Position numbers and translations under genes: made by a program | Notes under the pieces: model-generated | Seen by the model: only the letters and a program-made list of their open reading frames with translations | Told to the model about the DNA's origin: nothing | Databases searched by the model: none | DNA from: Nocardioides panzhihuensis | Lineage (GTDB): Bacteria > Actinomycetota > Actinomycetes > Propionibacteriales > Nocardioidaceae | Direction of reading: 5' to 3' | NCBI RefSeq assembly: GCF_013408335.1 | Contig: NZ_JACBZR010000001.1 | Span: forward strand, 3,286,001 to 3,350,000 | Length of the DNA stretch: 64,000 nt | In this document: piece by piece, positions 49,415-58,495 of the stretch | How the letters are laid out: the number at the start of each line of letters is the position of its first letter | Numbering within the stretch: the first letter of the stretch is position 1

Positions 49415-50701
49415 ATGGATAGAACCGCAGCGCTGCGCAATCGCCGGTTCCTCGTCGTCATCGGCGGCGAGGGGCTGTCGATGACCGGGGATGCGGCATT
49501 CGCGATCTCGCTGGCGTGGCTGGTGCTCGAGGCGACCGGATCGCCAGCCGCTCTCACCGGCGTGCTCCTGGCACAGACGATCCCCAGGGGCGCGCTGCTG
49601 CTGATCGGTGGCTCGGTCACCGACCGGCTCACTCCACGCACGGTCATGATCGCCTGCCACGTCCTGCGCGCGGCGGGCGCAGCCGTCGTCTGTGCGCTCG
49701 TGGTCGCCGGGACCTGGGAGCTGTGGCACCTGTACGCGCTCGCCGTGGTCATGGGAGCCGCGGGGGCGTTCTTCACGCCGGCCGCGGACTCCGTCCTACC
49801 GCAGCTGCTCTCCCCAGTCCACTACGCCCGCGGCAACGCGATCCAGAGCATCACCGAGCAGGTGTCCTTCCTGATCGGCCCGCTCGCTGGGGGTGTCCTG
49901 ACCACGGCGTACGGCGCGGGAATCGCCATCGGAGCGAACGCCGTGACCTTCGGCGTCGCGGCCATCACCTGCCTGGCCATCCCCTCCCTGGCCATCCCCT
50001 CCCTGGCCATCCCCTCCCTGGCCATCCCCTCCCTGGCCATCCCCTCCCTGGCCATACCCTCCCGGCACGGCACGTCCGCCGCACCTGCCGGTCTGGGCAG
50101 GCACGTCGTCGAAGGATTGCGGTACGCGTGGCGGACGCACAGCATGCGGGTCGTGCTCCTCGTGGTCTCAGCGGCGACGCTGAGCTACTCCGGACTGTTC
50201 GCGATCGGACTTCCCGTCTTGGCGCGATCCATGGGCGAGACCGCGCTCGGGTTATCCGTCTTGGTCTCCTCCTGGGGCGCCGGCCAGCTGATCGGAGCGC
50301 TCGCCGCCGCCATCACCGGACTCCCCAGACGATGGGGATGGCTGATCATCACGATGACCCTCGCCGAAGGCGCCGTTTTCATCCTTCTGGGCCAGGTCAG
50401 CGGGATCTGGTGGGCCGCCGCGTTGTTGTTGCCGCTCGGGGTGGGCGTCGCGTACAGCTCCGACGTCGCCCTGCCGACCTTCATCCAGACCACGACCCCA
50501 CGTCATCTGCTGGCCAGGGCCAACTCCATCCTCGCGCTCTCCCGGGCGGTCTTCGAGCCGCTGTCGATCGCCATGCTCGGACTCGTCCTGCAGCGTTCGG
50601 TGCCCTGGGGTTTCGCGGCCGCTGCCCTCCCCGTGCTCCTCGCCGGGATGATCCTCGTCGCGAGCTCCCGAGCACGCGCCCTGTCCACCGGCACATGGTG
50701 A
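49415..50701 (+). CDS. MFS transporter with LAIPS tandem repeat
   Basis: 428-residue major facilitator protein (MFS_3/enterobactin-exporter-like opening MDRTAALRNRRFLVVIGGEG). The TM2-TM3 loop is GGSVTDRLTPRT. An in-frame 15-bp DNA repeat makes six LAIPS units in a row (near residues 188-217). These sit between the sixth hydrophobic segment and the second half, the place of the cytoplasmic loop. Six units add about 30 residues of hydrophobic Pro-rich sequence. It starts 17 bp after the carboxylesterase stop, so the two are co-transcribed. Repeat number could vary by slippage. Confidence 0.84.
   Translation: MDRTAALRNRRFLVVIGGEGLSMTGDAAFAISLAWLVLEATGSPAALTGVLLAQTIPRGALLLIGGSVTDRLTPRTVMIACHVLRAAGAAVVCALVVAGTWELWHLYALAVVMGAAGAFFTPAADSVLPQLLSPVHYARGNAIQSITEQVSFLIGPLAGGVLTTAYGAGIAIGANAVTFGVAAITCLAIPSLAIPSLAIPSLAIPSLAIPSLAIPSRHGTSAAPAGLGRHVVEGLRYAWRTHSMRVVLLVVSAATLSYSGLFAIGLPVLARSMGETALGLSVLVSSWGAGQLIGALAAAITGLPRRWGWLIITMTLAEGAVFILLGQVSGIWWAAALLLPLGVGVAYSSDVALPTFIQTTTPRHLLARANSILALSRAVFEPLSIAMLGLVLQRSVPWGFAAAALPVLLAGMILVASSRARALSTGTW
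49973..50062 (+). repeat. Six 15-bp in-frame tandem repeats
   Basis: Unit CTGGCCATCCCCTCC repeated from 49973; the first five units are identical and the sixth has one change (CCATACCC). Each unit encodes LAIPS, so copy number changes keep the frame. The perfection of the copies points to recent expansion. Confidence 0.95.
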
Positions 50702-50730
50702 AACGCAAATGGACTCGAACCCAGCCCGAC

Positions 50731-51663
50731 TCATCCGCCCAGGGGCCGCAGACCGATCTCGGTCAGTCGTCGCCCCCGCCGCCGGAGCAGCTCCTGGAAG
50801 GCGCCCGCGAGGGTCGACGGCCGGCGATCGAGCCAGCAGGCACCGATGTGCCGCACCGCCTCCGGGTTCGTCAGCGGCACCTCGACACAGCCGGTGGCGC
50901 CGTGCGGGTCGCGAGGCGCCAGGCTCACGCCGAGGCCGGCCGAGACGAGCCCGCGGAGGGTGGCGAGGTCGTCGCCCTCGAACCCGATGGTCGGCGTGAC
51001 GCCGCTGGCCTGGGCGAGATCCTCGAGCAGCGTACGCATCCCATAACCGCGCTTCATGCAGATGAACGTCTCCTCGGCGGCCTCCTCGAAGCTCACCCGG
51101 GCGCGTGTCGACAGGCGGTGGCCGGTCGGCACGACCAAGACCAGGGGCTCGGTGTGCAGCCGCCACTGGCGCATGCCGGATGCCTCTTCGAGCGGCGAGA
51201 TCAGTGCGATCTCGGCCGTGCCATCGGCGAGAGCCGCCAGGCACCGCGGACGCGAGGTCTGGATCAGGTCGACGGAAGCACCTGGATGCTCCTGGAGGAA
51301 CGCCTTGACCAGCGCCGGCACGACCCTCTCGCCGAGCGTGCTCTGGAACGCGAGGGCGATCCGCCCGCGAGCGCCGGACTCCTGGGCCTGCACCGCCTCG
51401 ATGCCTGCCGTGGCCGCAGCGACCGCCGCCGCCGCGTGCGGGGCGAGCGCCTCGCCGGCCCGAGTGAGCCGCAGCCCTCGACCGTGGCGCTCGACCACGT
51501 CGACGCCGAGCTCTCTGCCGAGGCGGCCGAGCATGCGGCTCACCGTGGGCTGGGGCATCTGCAGCAGGTCGGCGGCAGCGAGCGTCTGTCCCGTCTCTGC
51601 CAGTGCAGCGAGAGCCGGGAGCATCGGCAGGACGTTTCGGGCGGTGGCATCCACATCCGACAT
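50731..51663 (-). CDS. LysR-family transcriptional regulator
   Basis: 310-residue regulator. The N-terminal helix-turn-helix (residues ~12-70) shows TLAAADLLQMPQPTVSRMLGRLGRELG, and the effector-binding region spans ~95-300 (GRIALAFQSTLGERVVPALV, RHIGACWLDRRPS). ATG 51663 is the natural start; no ribosome site is seen and longer in-frame options exist. It is divergent from the MFS gene at 51739, with a 75-bp gap full of GCAT/ATGC half-sites. Control of that transporter is the usual logic for such a pair. Confidence 0.88.
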   Translation of the reverse strand: MSDVDATARNVLPMLPALAALAETGQTLAAADLLQMPQPTVSRMLGRLGRELGVDVVERHGRGLRLTRAGEALAPHAAAAVAAATAGIEAVQAQESGARGRIALAFQSTLGERVVPALVKAFLQEHPGASVDLIQTSRPRCLAALADGTAEIALISPLEEASGMRQWRLHTEPLVLVVPTGHRLSTRARVSFEEAAEETFICMKRGYGMRTLLEDLAQASGVTPTIGFEGDDLATLRGLVSAGLGVSLAPRDPHGATGCVEVPLTNPEAVRHIGACWLDRRPSTLAGAFQELLRRRGRRLTEIGLRPLGG

Positions 51664-51666
51664 GCT

Positions 51667-51705
51667 ATGCGAATCTGCATGCTTTGCAGGCCACCAATGC
51701 ATTGG
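51667..51705. promoter_or_regulatory. Clustered ATGC/GCAT palindromes in the LysR/MFS divergent promoter
   Basis: ATGC-N6-GCAT (51667-51680) and the perfect 12-bp palindrome CCAATGCATTGG (51694-51705) lie in the 75 bp between the two starts, with more GCAT words between and after them. They are candidate binding sites for the LysR-type protein. Confidence 0.55.
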
Positions 51706-51738
51706 ACGCATGGTTTCCGACTTCGTAGCGTGACAGGG

Positions 51739-52977
51739 GTGAGCGGACAGGAAGCGGTCGAGCCGGGGCATCGACGGGTGCTGATCGCGCTCGTCGCGAT
51801 CGGGATGACGACGTTCGTGCAGCTCTACTACCCGCAGGCGCTGATTCCCGCGATCAGCCGCGACTTCACGGTCGACGCCTCGCACGCCGCACTCACCGTC
51901 TCCGCGGCGACGATCGGGTTGGCCGTCGCCGCGCTCGGCTGGTCCTGGGTCGCCGACCGGATCGGCCAGGCCCCGGCGATGACGATCGCCGTCGTCACCG
52001 CGGCGGTCATCGGACTGGTGGTCCCGTTCGCGCCCTCGTTCCCCGCACTCGTCCTGCTCCGTGTCGGGCAGGGCGTCGCCCTGGGCGGCACCCCGGCGCT
52101 CGCCCTCGCCTACTTGAACCAGCAGGTCAGCCGAGGCGCCGCCCTGTCCGCCGGGGCGACGTACATCTCCGGAACCGTCCTCGGCGGCGTGGCGGGACGG
52201 CTCATCGCCGCGCCGATCGCCGACGTCAGCGACTGGCGCGTCGCCGCACTGGTGGCCGGGAGCGTGAGCGCGCTCTGCGCCGTCGTCGCGGTCACCGCCC
52301 TCCCGCGCGAGCGCCGCGGCCCGGCGACGCCCCGGTCCCGACCGACGAGCATGCGATCGGGGATGCTCGCCAATCTCACCAACCCTGGCCAGCTGGCGCT
52401 CTACGCGCAGGCGTTCCTGCTGATGGGAGCGCAGGTGGCCGTCTTCAACTACCTCGGCTACCGACTCGAGCTGGAGCCGTTCGACCTGCCACCGTCGCTG
52501 ACCGCCGTGATCTTCCTCGCAGGGCTAGCCGGCGCGGTCTCGGCCCGGTTGGCGGCCACGCTCGCCGGCCGCTTCGGCCGCAGACGCGTACTCCTGGCCT
52601 CATCGCTGACGATGGTCGCGGGCGCCGCGCTGACGATCCCCGACCGGCTGACCTCGGTGCTGATCGGACTGCTTCTGTTCACCACGGCCTACTTCTGCGC
52701 ACACTCGATCGCCTCGGGCTGGGTGGGACCGATGGCGACCAGCGGAATCGCGCAGGCCACCTCGCTCTACACGCTGTTCTACTACGCGGGGTCCAGCCTC
52801 TTCGGCTGGCTCGGCGGCCTCGCCTTCGCCGCCGGCTGGACGGGAACCGCGAGCATGGTCATCGTGATCGTCCTGCTCGCGTTCACGGCCGCCCTCACGC
52901 TCCTCCCCCATCCTGCCGTCGAGCCCGGGGTGCACACCCCGTCCAAGACGTACGCAGCCCCTAGCTCTCCCCGGTGA
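51739..52977 (+). CDS. MFS transporter (YnfM/arabinose-efflux type)
   Basis: 412-residue major facilitator protein. The opening (EAVEPGHRRVLIALVAIGMT) and the LYYPQALIPAISRDF stretch resemble the YnfM-type efflux group. The TM2-TM3 loop is SWVADRIGQAPAM, and the family's ATYISGTVLGGVAGRLI motif C is clear. The start is GTG 51739; GTG 51730 is in frame. It is probably controlled by the divergent LysR gene. The substrate is unknown. Confidence 0.82.
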   Translation: MSGQEAVEPGHRRVLIALVAIGMTTFVQLYYPQALIPAISRDFTVDASHAALTVSAATIGLAVAALGWSWVADRIGQAPAMTIAVVTAAVIGLVVPFAPSFPALVLLRVGQGVALGGTPALALAYLNQQVSRGAALSAGATYISGTVLGGVAGRLIAAPIADVSDWRVAALVAGSVSALCAVVAVTALPRERRGPATPRSRPTSMRSGMLANLTNPGQLALYAQAFLLMGAQVAVFNYLGYRLELEPFDLPPSLTAVIFLAGLAGAVSARLAATLAGRFGRRRVLLASSLTMVAGAALTIPDRLTSVLIGLLLFTTAYFCAHSIASGWVGPMATSGIAQATSLYTLFYYAGSSLFGWLGGLAFAAGWTGTASMVIVIVLLAFTAALTLLPHPAVEPGVHTPSKTYAAPSSPR

Positions 52978-52990
52978 GCCTAGCCACGCG

Positions 52991-53626
52991 TCAACCCGCG
53001 AATGCCGAGCGGCCTTGCACGGCGGAGGTACCGAGGTCGCTCTTGGGCAGCGCCGTCCCGGCGGCGACCGCCCCTGCCCAATCCTCGGTGCTGGCGACGG
53101 CCGCGAAGTTGGAGTGCAGGAGCACGAGCAGGGTCTGGTGCAGCTGGTCGGCGGAGACCTTGCCGGCCTCGTTGGCCAGGTGGATGGCACCCGTCGCGTC
53201 GGAGAGGATCTCCGCGGCCAGGCCGAGCTCCTCGGCACCGACCGCAGTGGCGATGTCGCAGTTGTTGGTCATGAAGCCGGCGATCGTGATGGTGTCAACC
53301 CCCTGATCGGCCAGCCACGCGGCGACGTCGGTGCCGGCGAAGACGCTGCTCTTGTCCTTGGTCACGCGCTTCCAGGAGGGCTTCAGGCGCGCCTCGATCT
53401 CCGGGTGCAGGGTCCAGCTGGGGCTACCGACGGCGAAGACCGGAGCGCCTTCCGGCAGCTCGTGCTGGACGACGACCACGGGCAGGTCCTGGCGCTCGGC
53501 GACATCGAGTGCGGTCAGGACGTTGGCGAGCGCCTGCTCGCGGGACGGGGACTGGATCTGCAGGATCCCGTCGAAGTACTCCTGCTGGACGTCGACGACG
53601 ATCAGGGCGCGGCGGGGCGTGGTCAC
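52991..53626 (-). CDS. Isochorismatase-family cysteine hydrolase
   Basis: 211-residue isochorismatase-like hydrolase. The catalytic set is Asp in LIVVDVQQEYFDG (near 11), Lys in RVTKDKSSVF (near 90-95) and Cys in GFMTNNCDIATAV (near 125), with a cis-peptide-type loop just before. Members hydrolyse amides or vinyl ethers, for example nicotinamide or N-carbamoyl compounds. The start is GTG 53626 with GAGGAG 7 bp upstream. It is divergent from the GlxA-type regulator at 53736, a very common pairing. Confidence 0.87.
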   Translation of the reverse strand: MTTPRRALIVVDVQQEYFDGILQIQSPSREQALANVLTALDVAERQDLPVVVVQHELPEGAPVFAVGSPSWTLHPEIEARLKPSWKRVTKDKSSVFAGTDVAAWLADQGVDTITIAGFMTNNCDIATAVGAEELGLAAEILSDATGAIHLANEAGKVSADQLHQTLLVLLHSNFAAVASTEDWAGAVAAGTALPKSDLGTSAVQGRSAFAG

Positions 53627-53672
53627 GAAGGGTCTCCTCGGTTCGATGGCGTTTGTCGTTCCCCTCCACTCT

Positions 53673-53687
53673 GGCTCGCTGCGAGCC
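53673..53687. promoter_or_regulatory. Palindrome GGCTCGC-T-GCGAGCC in divergent promoter
   Basis: Perfect 7-bp arms, with an outer CCACTC...GAGTGG pair around it. It is centred in the 109 bp between the isochorismatase and GlxA-type regulator genes; likely operator or structured promoter element. Confidence 0.5.
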
Positions 53688-53735
53688 GGTATCGTGAGTG
53701 GCACGAATGACGACTTTCGATGAGATTGGGCCACA

Positions 53736-54695
53736 ATGCGCATCGTCGTACACGCCTTCGACGGCATCACCATGTTCCATCTCGCCACACCATTGATGGT
53801 CTTCGGCGAGGTCGGCCGCCTGGGCCTGGCCGACGGCTGGGACCCGGTCGTGTGGACCGAGGACGGGCGCGGCGTACGAACTGCCGAGGGGCTGCGAGTC
53901 GATGACGTCGCGGGCCCTGATGTCGTCGAGGGCGCGGAGCTGGTGGTCCTGCCGTCGTGGCCGAGCGATCTCCCGCCGGCCGACGCTGCCCTGAGCGGCA
54001 GGATCCGTGCCGCGCAGGCACGAGGCAGTCGCGTCGCGGGCCTGTGCCTCGGCGCGTTCCCGGTCGTGGACAGCGGGATCCTCGATGGCAGAGACGTTGT
54101 CACCCACTGGGGCGCGGTCGACGACCTTGCCCGCCGACGCCCGGCCGTGACCGTCACCCCGGCAGCGCTCTACCGCGACCACGGCGACGTCCTCACCTCA
54201 GCGGGCACGGCGTCTGCGATCGACGCCTGCCTGTCGATCGTGCGCTCTCACCTCGGTTCGGCCGCGGCAGCCACCGTCGCACGCCACCTCGTCGTCGCAC
54301 CCCATCGCGACGGCGACCAGGCCCAGTATGTGGCCCGCCCCATCCCCGAAGCCGGCGGTGTCGGAGACCTCGGACCAACCATCGACTGGGCTCTGGCGCA
54401 CCTCGACGCGCACCTCTTCGTCGACGACCTGGCGGACCGCGCCGGGATGAGCCGGCGCAACTTCACCCGACGATTCACAGAGGTCACCGGGACCACTCCC
54501 GCGCGGTGGGTCCTGACCCGCCGCCTCGACGAAGCGCGCCGCCTGCTCGAGACGACGACCTGGTCGATCAGCCACATCGCCGACGCGTGCGGCTTCAGCA
54601 GCGTCGTGACCTTCCGACAGAACTTCGCCGCGGCCTTCTCGACGACGCCGACCTCCTACCGCCGGAGGTTCGCGCCTCCAGGAACCCAGGCGTGA
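53736..54695 (+). CDS. GlxA/FtrA-type AraC-family regulator
   Basis: 319-residue protein with an N-terminal DJ-1/PfpI (class I glutamine amidotransferase-like) domain (~1-175) and a C-terminal AraC helix-turn-helix (~215-315). The nucleophile-elbow Cys appears in RVAGLCLGAFPVVD. The DNA-binding part shows FVDDLADRAGMSRRNFTRRF and ISHIADACGFSSVVTFRQNF. Such proteins bind amine or amide metabolites and activate catabolic genes. The divergent isochorismatase-like gene is the probable target. Confidence 0.9.
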   Translation: MRIVVHAFDGITMFHLATPLMVFGEVGRLGLADGWDPVVWTEDGRGVRTAEGLRVDDVAGPDVVEGAELVVLPSWPSDLPPADAALSGRIRAAQARGSRVAGLCLGAFPVVDSGILDGRDVVTHWGAVDDLARRRPAVTVTPAALYRDHGDVLTSAGTASAIDACLSIVRSHLGSAAAATVARHLVVAPHRDGDQAQYVARPIPEAGGVGDLGPTIDWALAHLDAHLFVDDLADRAGMSRRNFTRRFTEVTGTTPARWVLTRRLDEARRLLETTTWSISHIADACGFSSVVTFRQNFAAAFSTTPTSYRRRFAPPGTQA

Positions 54696-54722
54696 TCCCG
54701 TGGCGAACGAGGCCCGAGCGGG

Positions 54723-57700
54723 TCACCCACCTGGGAGCACCCGGATGGAGGCGATCGCGAGATCTCCTGGCCCGGTGAGCGGGTCGAGCCGGAGCTGCTG
54801 GAGGCGGGCGGCTCCCGCGGGCAGCGGCATCCGGTAGGTCGAGGTCCCCGCAACAGTGTCGAAGCGACTGCTCCGTCCCTCGGCGAACCCGCCGTCAGTG
54901 GTCGCCCAGAAGAGCTGGCCGGCCCCAGCGAGCGAGGACTGCATCGTGATCTCCACGACCGCGCCGTCCGCGAGGTCGATGTCGACGCGCGGCCCGACAA
55001 TATATGGGTCACCGCCGTTGGCGGAGAAGCGCAGGGCACCCTCAGCCGTGGTCAGCTCGCCCACGTGGTTACCAGGTGTCCAGCCCTCCGGGTCGCCGTC
55101 GGTCTCGAAGCCCCATGTGGCGAACGCGTTCGCCACCCGCACGGTCACCGTGCGAGTGATCGGCTCACCACCGTCGGCCGTCAAGGTGACCGCGACGTCA
55201 TAGGCGCCCTCGGTCGCGTCCTCCGGCGCGGTCACCCGAATCGGCACCTCCTCCGAGACCCGGCGGCCGCTCGACTCGAGGTCGACCGGTGTGCTGGCGG
55301 GGGTGACGGTCCACTCGTCCGGCGCCTGCGCGGTCACCGTACCGGTGAACCGGTCGGGCGCGACGGCATCGATCCGCGCGGTCACGGTGCCGGTCCCGCC
55401 TGGAAGCACAGTGGTGCGGGCAGGGTCGACGGTCAGGTCGTACGACGTCACGTCAGCTCCCCGCTGCAGGTCGAGCGAGACCACGCTCACCGGGCGCAAC
55501 GACACCGGACCCAGCAGCCCGGACGCCCGGTTGCTGTTCTGGATCTCGTTGGCCTGGGTGTTGGTGACGGTCACCTCGATGGTGTTGTCGCCCGGTCGCA
55601 ACCGATCGGTGACGTCGGCGACGTAGGGCCGCGCGTCCAACGGGGTGGGCTCGTCTCCGTTGATCGAGACCGACGCCAGCTCACGGACGTCACCCAGGTC
55701 GAGTCGGATCCGCCGGTCCTCGGTGAGGAAGTCCTCGGGAACGTCGACGTCCCGCGTGTAGACACCCGAACCGGAGAAGCGCGGATCGAGGTCGGTCCAG
55801 CTGCGCAGCGGCCGCTGCACCGGACTGGCGCCGTCGGCCTCGAAGCGGAACTCCCAGTCGCCGCCGAGCGCGATCGGCTCCATCGGATCGGTGACGGTGG
55901 TCCGAGCGGCGTACTCGCGATCGCCGAGACGACCGACGGCATAGAGCGGTCCCGGCTTCTCCGCGACCAGGGTCGTGCGTACGGCGCCGTCGCGTGCGGT
56001 CACCTCTTCCACCTCGGCCGCGTTGGTCGCGGTCAGGTGAGGTGTACGTCCCGGCGCGTTCGCGCCCGGGCGGAACATCACCCACACCGCCTCGTACGGC
56101 GCGAGGTCGAGGTCGACCTCGGTCAAGGCCCCTTGCGCTGGTGGACCGGGGCGACCCGGCGCTCGCCGGTGTCGAGATCCCACAGCTCGGGCACCCCGGT
56201 CGCGTCGAAGTCGGCGGTGGTGCGCACCTCGTCGTCGCCGGTGTTGACCACGAGGAACGCCTGGTCGCCGCCGCGGCGGACCTGGCGGACCCGCAGTGCC
56301 GACGTCGCCGGCCGCATCGTCACGCCCGGTGTGACCCGCTCGCGGACCACCTCGGCGAGGCCGCTGCGGTCGGGCAGGAAGACGGCGAGACCGCCGCCGT
56401 GGGACTTCCGGCTTTCCGAGGGAGAGGCCGGATCGGTGCCGAACAGCGCCTGCAGCCGAATGCGCAGCTTGGCGTCGCGGCCCTCCGCCTCACGGGTGGG
56501 GAGGCCGTCGACCGCGACGACCGTGCCGCCGGTGCGCACCACCCGCTCGATCGTCGCCAGTGCCTCCAGCGACAGCACGTCGGCCCGAGGCATCACCAGG
56601 GTCTGCCACCGCTGGTCGCCGAGCACGACATCGCCGTCGTTCACCTCGAGATCGACGCCCAGGTCCTCGTCGCCGGCCAGGGCGAGCTCGTCGAGGTAGT
56701 CGAAGTCGAGCTGCGCCTGCAGCAGCGCGTTGGACGTCGCCTTCCAGGAAGCGTCGACCGGCCCGAGCGACGACCCGTTACCGGCGAACCCGCGAACCTC
56801 CCACGGGGTGCCACTCGCCATCACCGAGGAGCTGGGGTAGAGGACACCGACCGGGTTGACCGGTGTCGCGCCGCGGGCGGGCTCGGTCAGCCGGCCGACG
56901 TAGTCGGCGTACTCGGAGAATCGCGGCCAGAAGAGGTTCTGGAAGAACTCGCTCGGCGGGCTCTCGTGCGCCCGGTCGCCGTCGGTGGAGTAGTAGAACG
57001 CGTGGTTGTCGATCAGGTCGACGCCGCCGGAGGCCTGCCACGCGACGGTACGCCGCATCTCCTCCACCGTCAGATCCCAACCGAACGCGCCGAAGCTCTC
57101 CGAGAGGTTGCGCTCGCGCTGGAACAGATGGGCCACCGACGAGTTGAGCTTCGGCGTGATCGCCGACGTGTCGAGGCCGCTGATCAGGTCCATGCCGGGG
57201 AGGTGATAGTCGCGCTGCATCTCGAACCAGCTGCCACCCTGGATCAGCCGGTGGCTGCCGAGGTCCTCCTCCACCAGCGGGTTGGATATCAGGGCGATGT
57301 CGTGCTCCTCGGCCCAGCGGGCGAGCGGCACCGTGTGCGCTTCGTTGTAACGGTCAGAGAGAGCGTCGTGGTAGTCGACGCGCGCCTTCGTGGTGGCTGC
57401 TCCGGTGTCGTACCAGAGCGCCGCCAGGTCGCGGGTGAGGTCGTAGCCGGCGTTGTCCTCCAGGTAGTCGCGGAAGCCCGGTGTCCATGCCACCGAGCCG
57501 CGCGAGTCAGCGCCGCCGCGGCCGTCGGGGAAGTTGTTGTAGAAGCCGGGCTCGTCGTTGAAGATGCCGGGGATGGTGTCGCCGAAGTGCTCTCCGACCC
57601 GGTCGGCATAGACCTCGTGGGTGACGTCGATGAACTTCTCCGTCACGTCCGGGTTGAGCATGTCGACGTACAGCTCTTCCGGCTCGAGGTCGGGGTTGTA

Positions 57701-58495
57701 GTCGAGCAGCGGACGCTGCACCAGCTGAAGGACGCACCAGTCACCTTCCGGCGCGGTCCAGGTGAGCCGACCGCCCTCGGGGGTGAGCTCGCGCGCCGAC
57801 GCTCCGTCCAGCGCCACGCCTCGCGCCTCCCCGTTGGTCCGGCAGGAGCCGCTCGCCGACTTCCGGTAGGCCACCGCGGCGACCAGCTCGTCGTCGACAG
57901 GACCGGGCCGGTCCTCGGCCGCGACCGGTTCGTCGTACGTCGCACCGCTGGCCACGTCGGTAGCGACCGGCGTGAGGTACCACGGCACGTAACGAGGATC
58001 GGGCTCGACGGTCCGGCCGTCGACCTCGCCGCCGCGGACGGTACGACCACCGGCGAAGCCGCTCGGCCAGTTGAGGTCGTCGTAGAGCCAGGCCTTCATG
58101 CCGCGATCGGCAGCCTGCTCGACGACGTGCTCGACCTTGTCGAAGTAGTCGGTGGACAGGTAGTAGTCGTTCTCCGACTTGCCGAACTCGCCGCCAAGAC
58201 CCTGGCGGGGGTGGATGAAGAACTCCTCCACGCCACCTGCCTGCATCTCGTCGAGCTGGCGGTCGAGCTCGGCCTCGGTCAGCTCGCCGTTCCAGAACCA
58301 GAACGCGTGCGGCCGGCTGGTGGTCGGCGGGTCGGCGAACGCCGCCGGGTCGAGCCGGCCGGTGCGGTCGTCCCAGGCGGGTGTGCCGCCGCCGGACTTC
58401 TCGGCGTACGCGGGCTGCAGCCCGCCGACCAGCAGCGCCGCCGCGGCCAGGCCCGCCAGCGACCGCCCGACCACAGTGAGCCTCGGCGTCCTCAT
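54723..58495 (-). pseudogene. GH106-like alpha-L-rhamnosidase, frameshifted
   Basis: Starts at ATG 58495 with a signal peptide (VVGRSLAGLAAAALLVGGLQ, cleavage near AYA, about 30). The first frame runs 790 codons and stops at TGA 56123. The next frame resumes the same protein from about 56140 (ALTEVDLDLAPYEAVWVMF) to 54723. The GH106-type opening is HAFWFWNGELTEAELDRQL, with FNDEPGF nearby. The second part carries a beta-sandwich (VYTRDVDVPEDFL), an NEW3-like domain and a terminal jelly-roll-like module. Lack of one G in the GGGG tract at 56129-56132 explains the shift. It could be a true mutation or a sequencing error. It overlaps the GH78 gene (ATGA), so the two form a rhamnoside-degrading operon. 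Confidence 0.8.

Noticed and set aside
49973..50062. 15-bp repeats as a regulatory or CRISPR array
   Set aside because: They are in frame in an otherwise intact MFS gene and encode LAIPS units with no spacers.
49516..52977. A continuous 1153-codon plus-strand frame across the MFS and LysR region
   Set aside because: Its first part overlaps the MFS gene in another frame and its middle is antisense to the LysR gene. Only the part from 51739 reads as an MFS protein; high GC keeps the rest free of stops.
56123..56140. Programmed -1 frameshifting in the GH106-like gene
   Set aside because: There is no X XXY YYZ heptamer and no evident downstream structure; loss of one G in a short tract is simpler.
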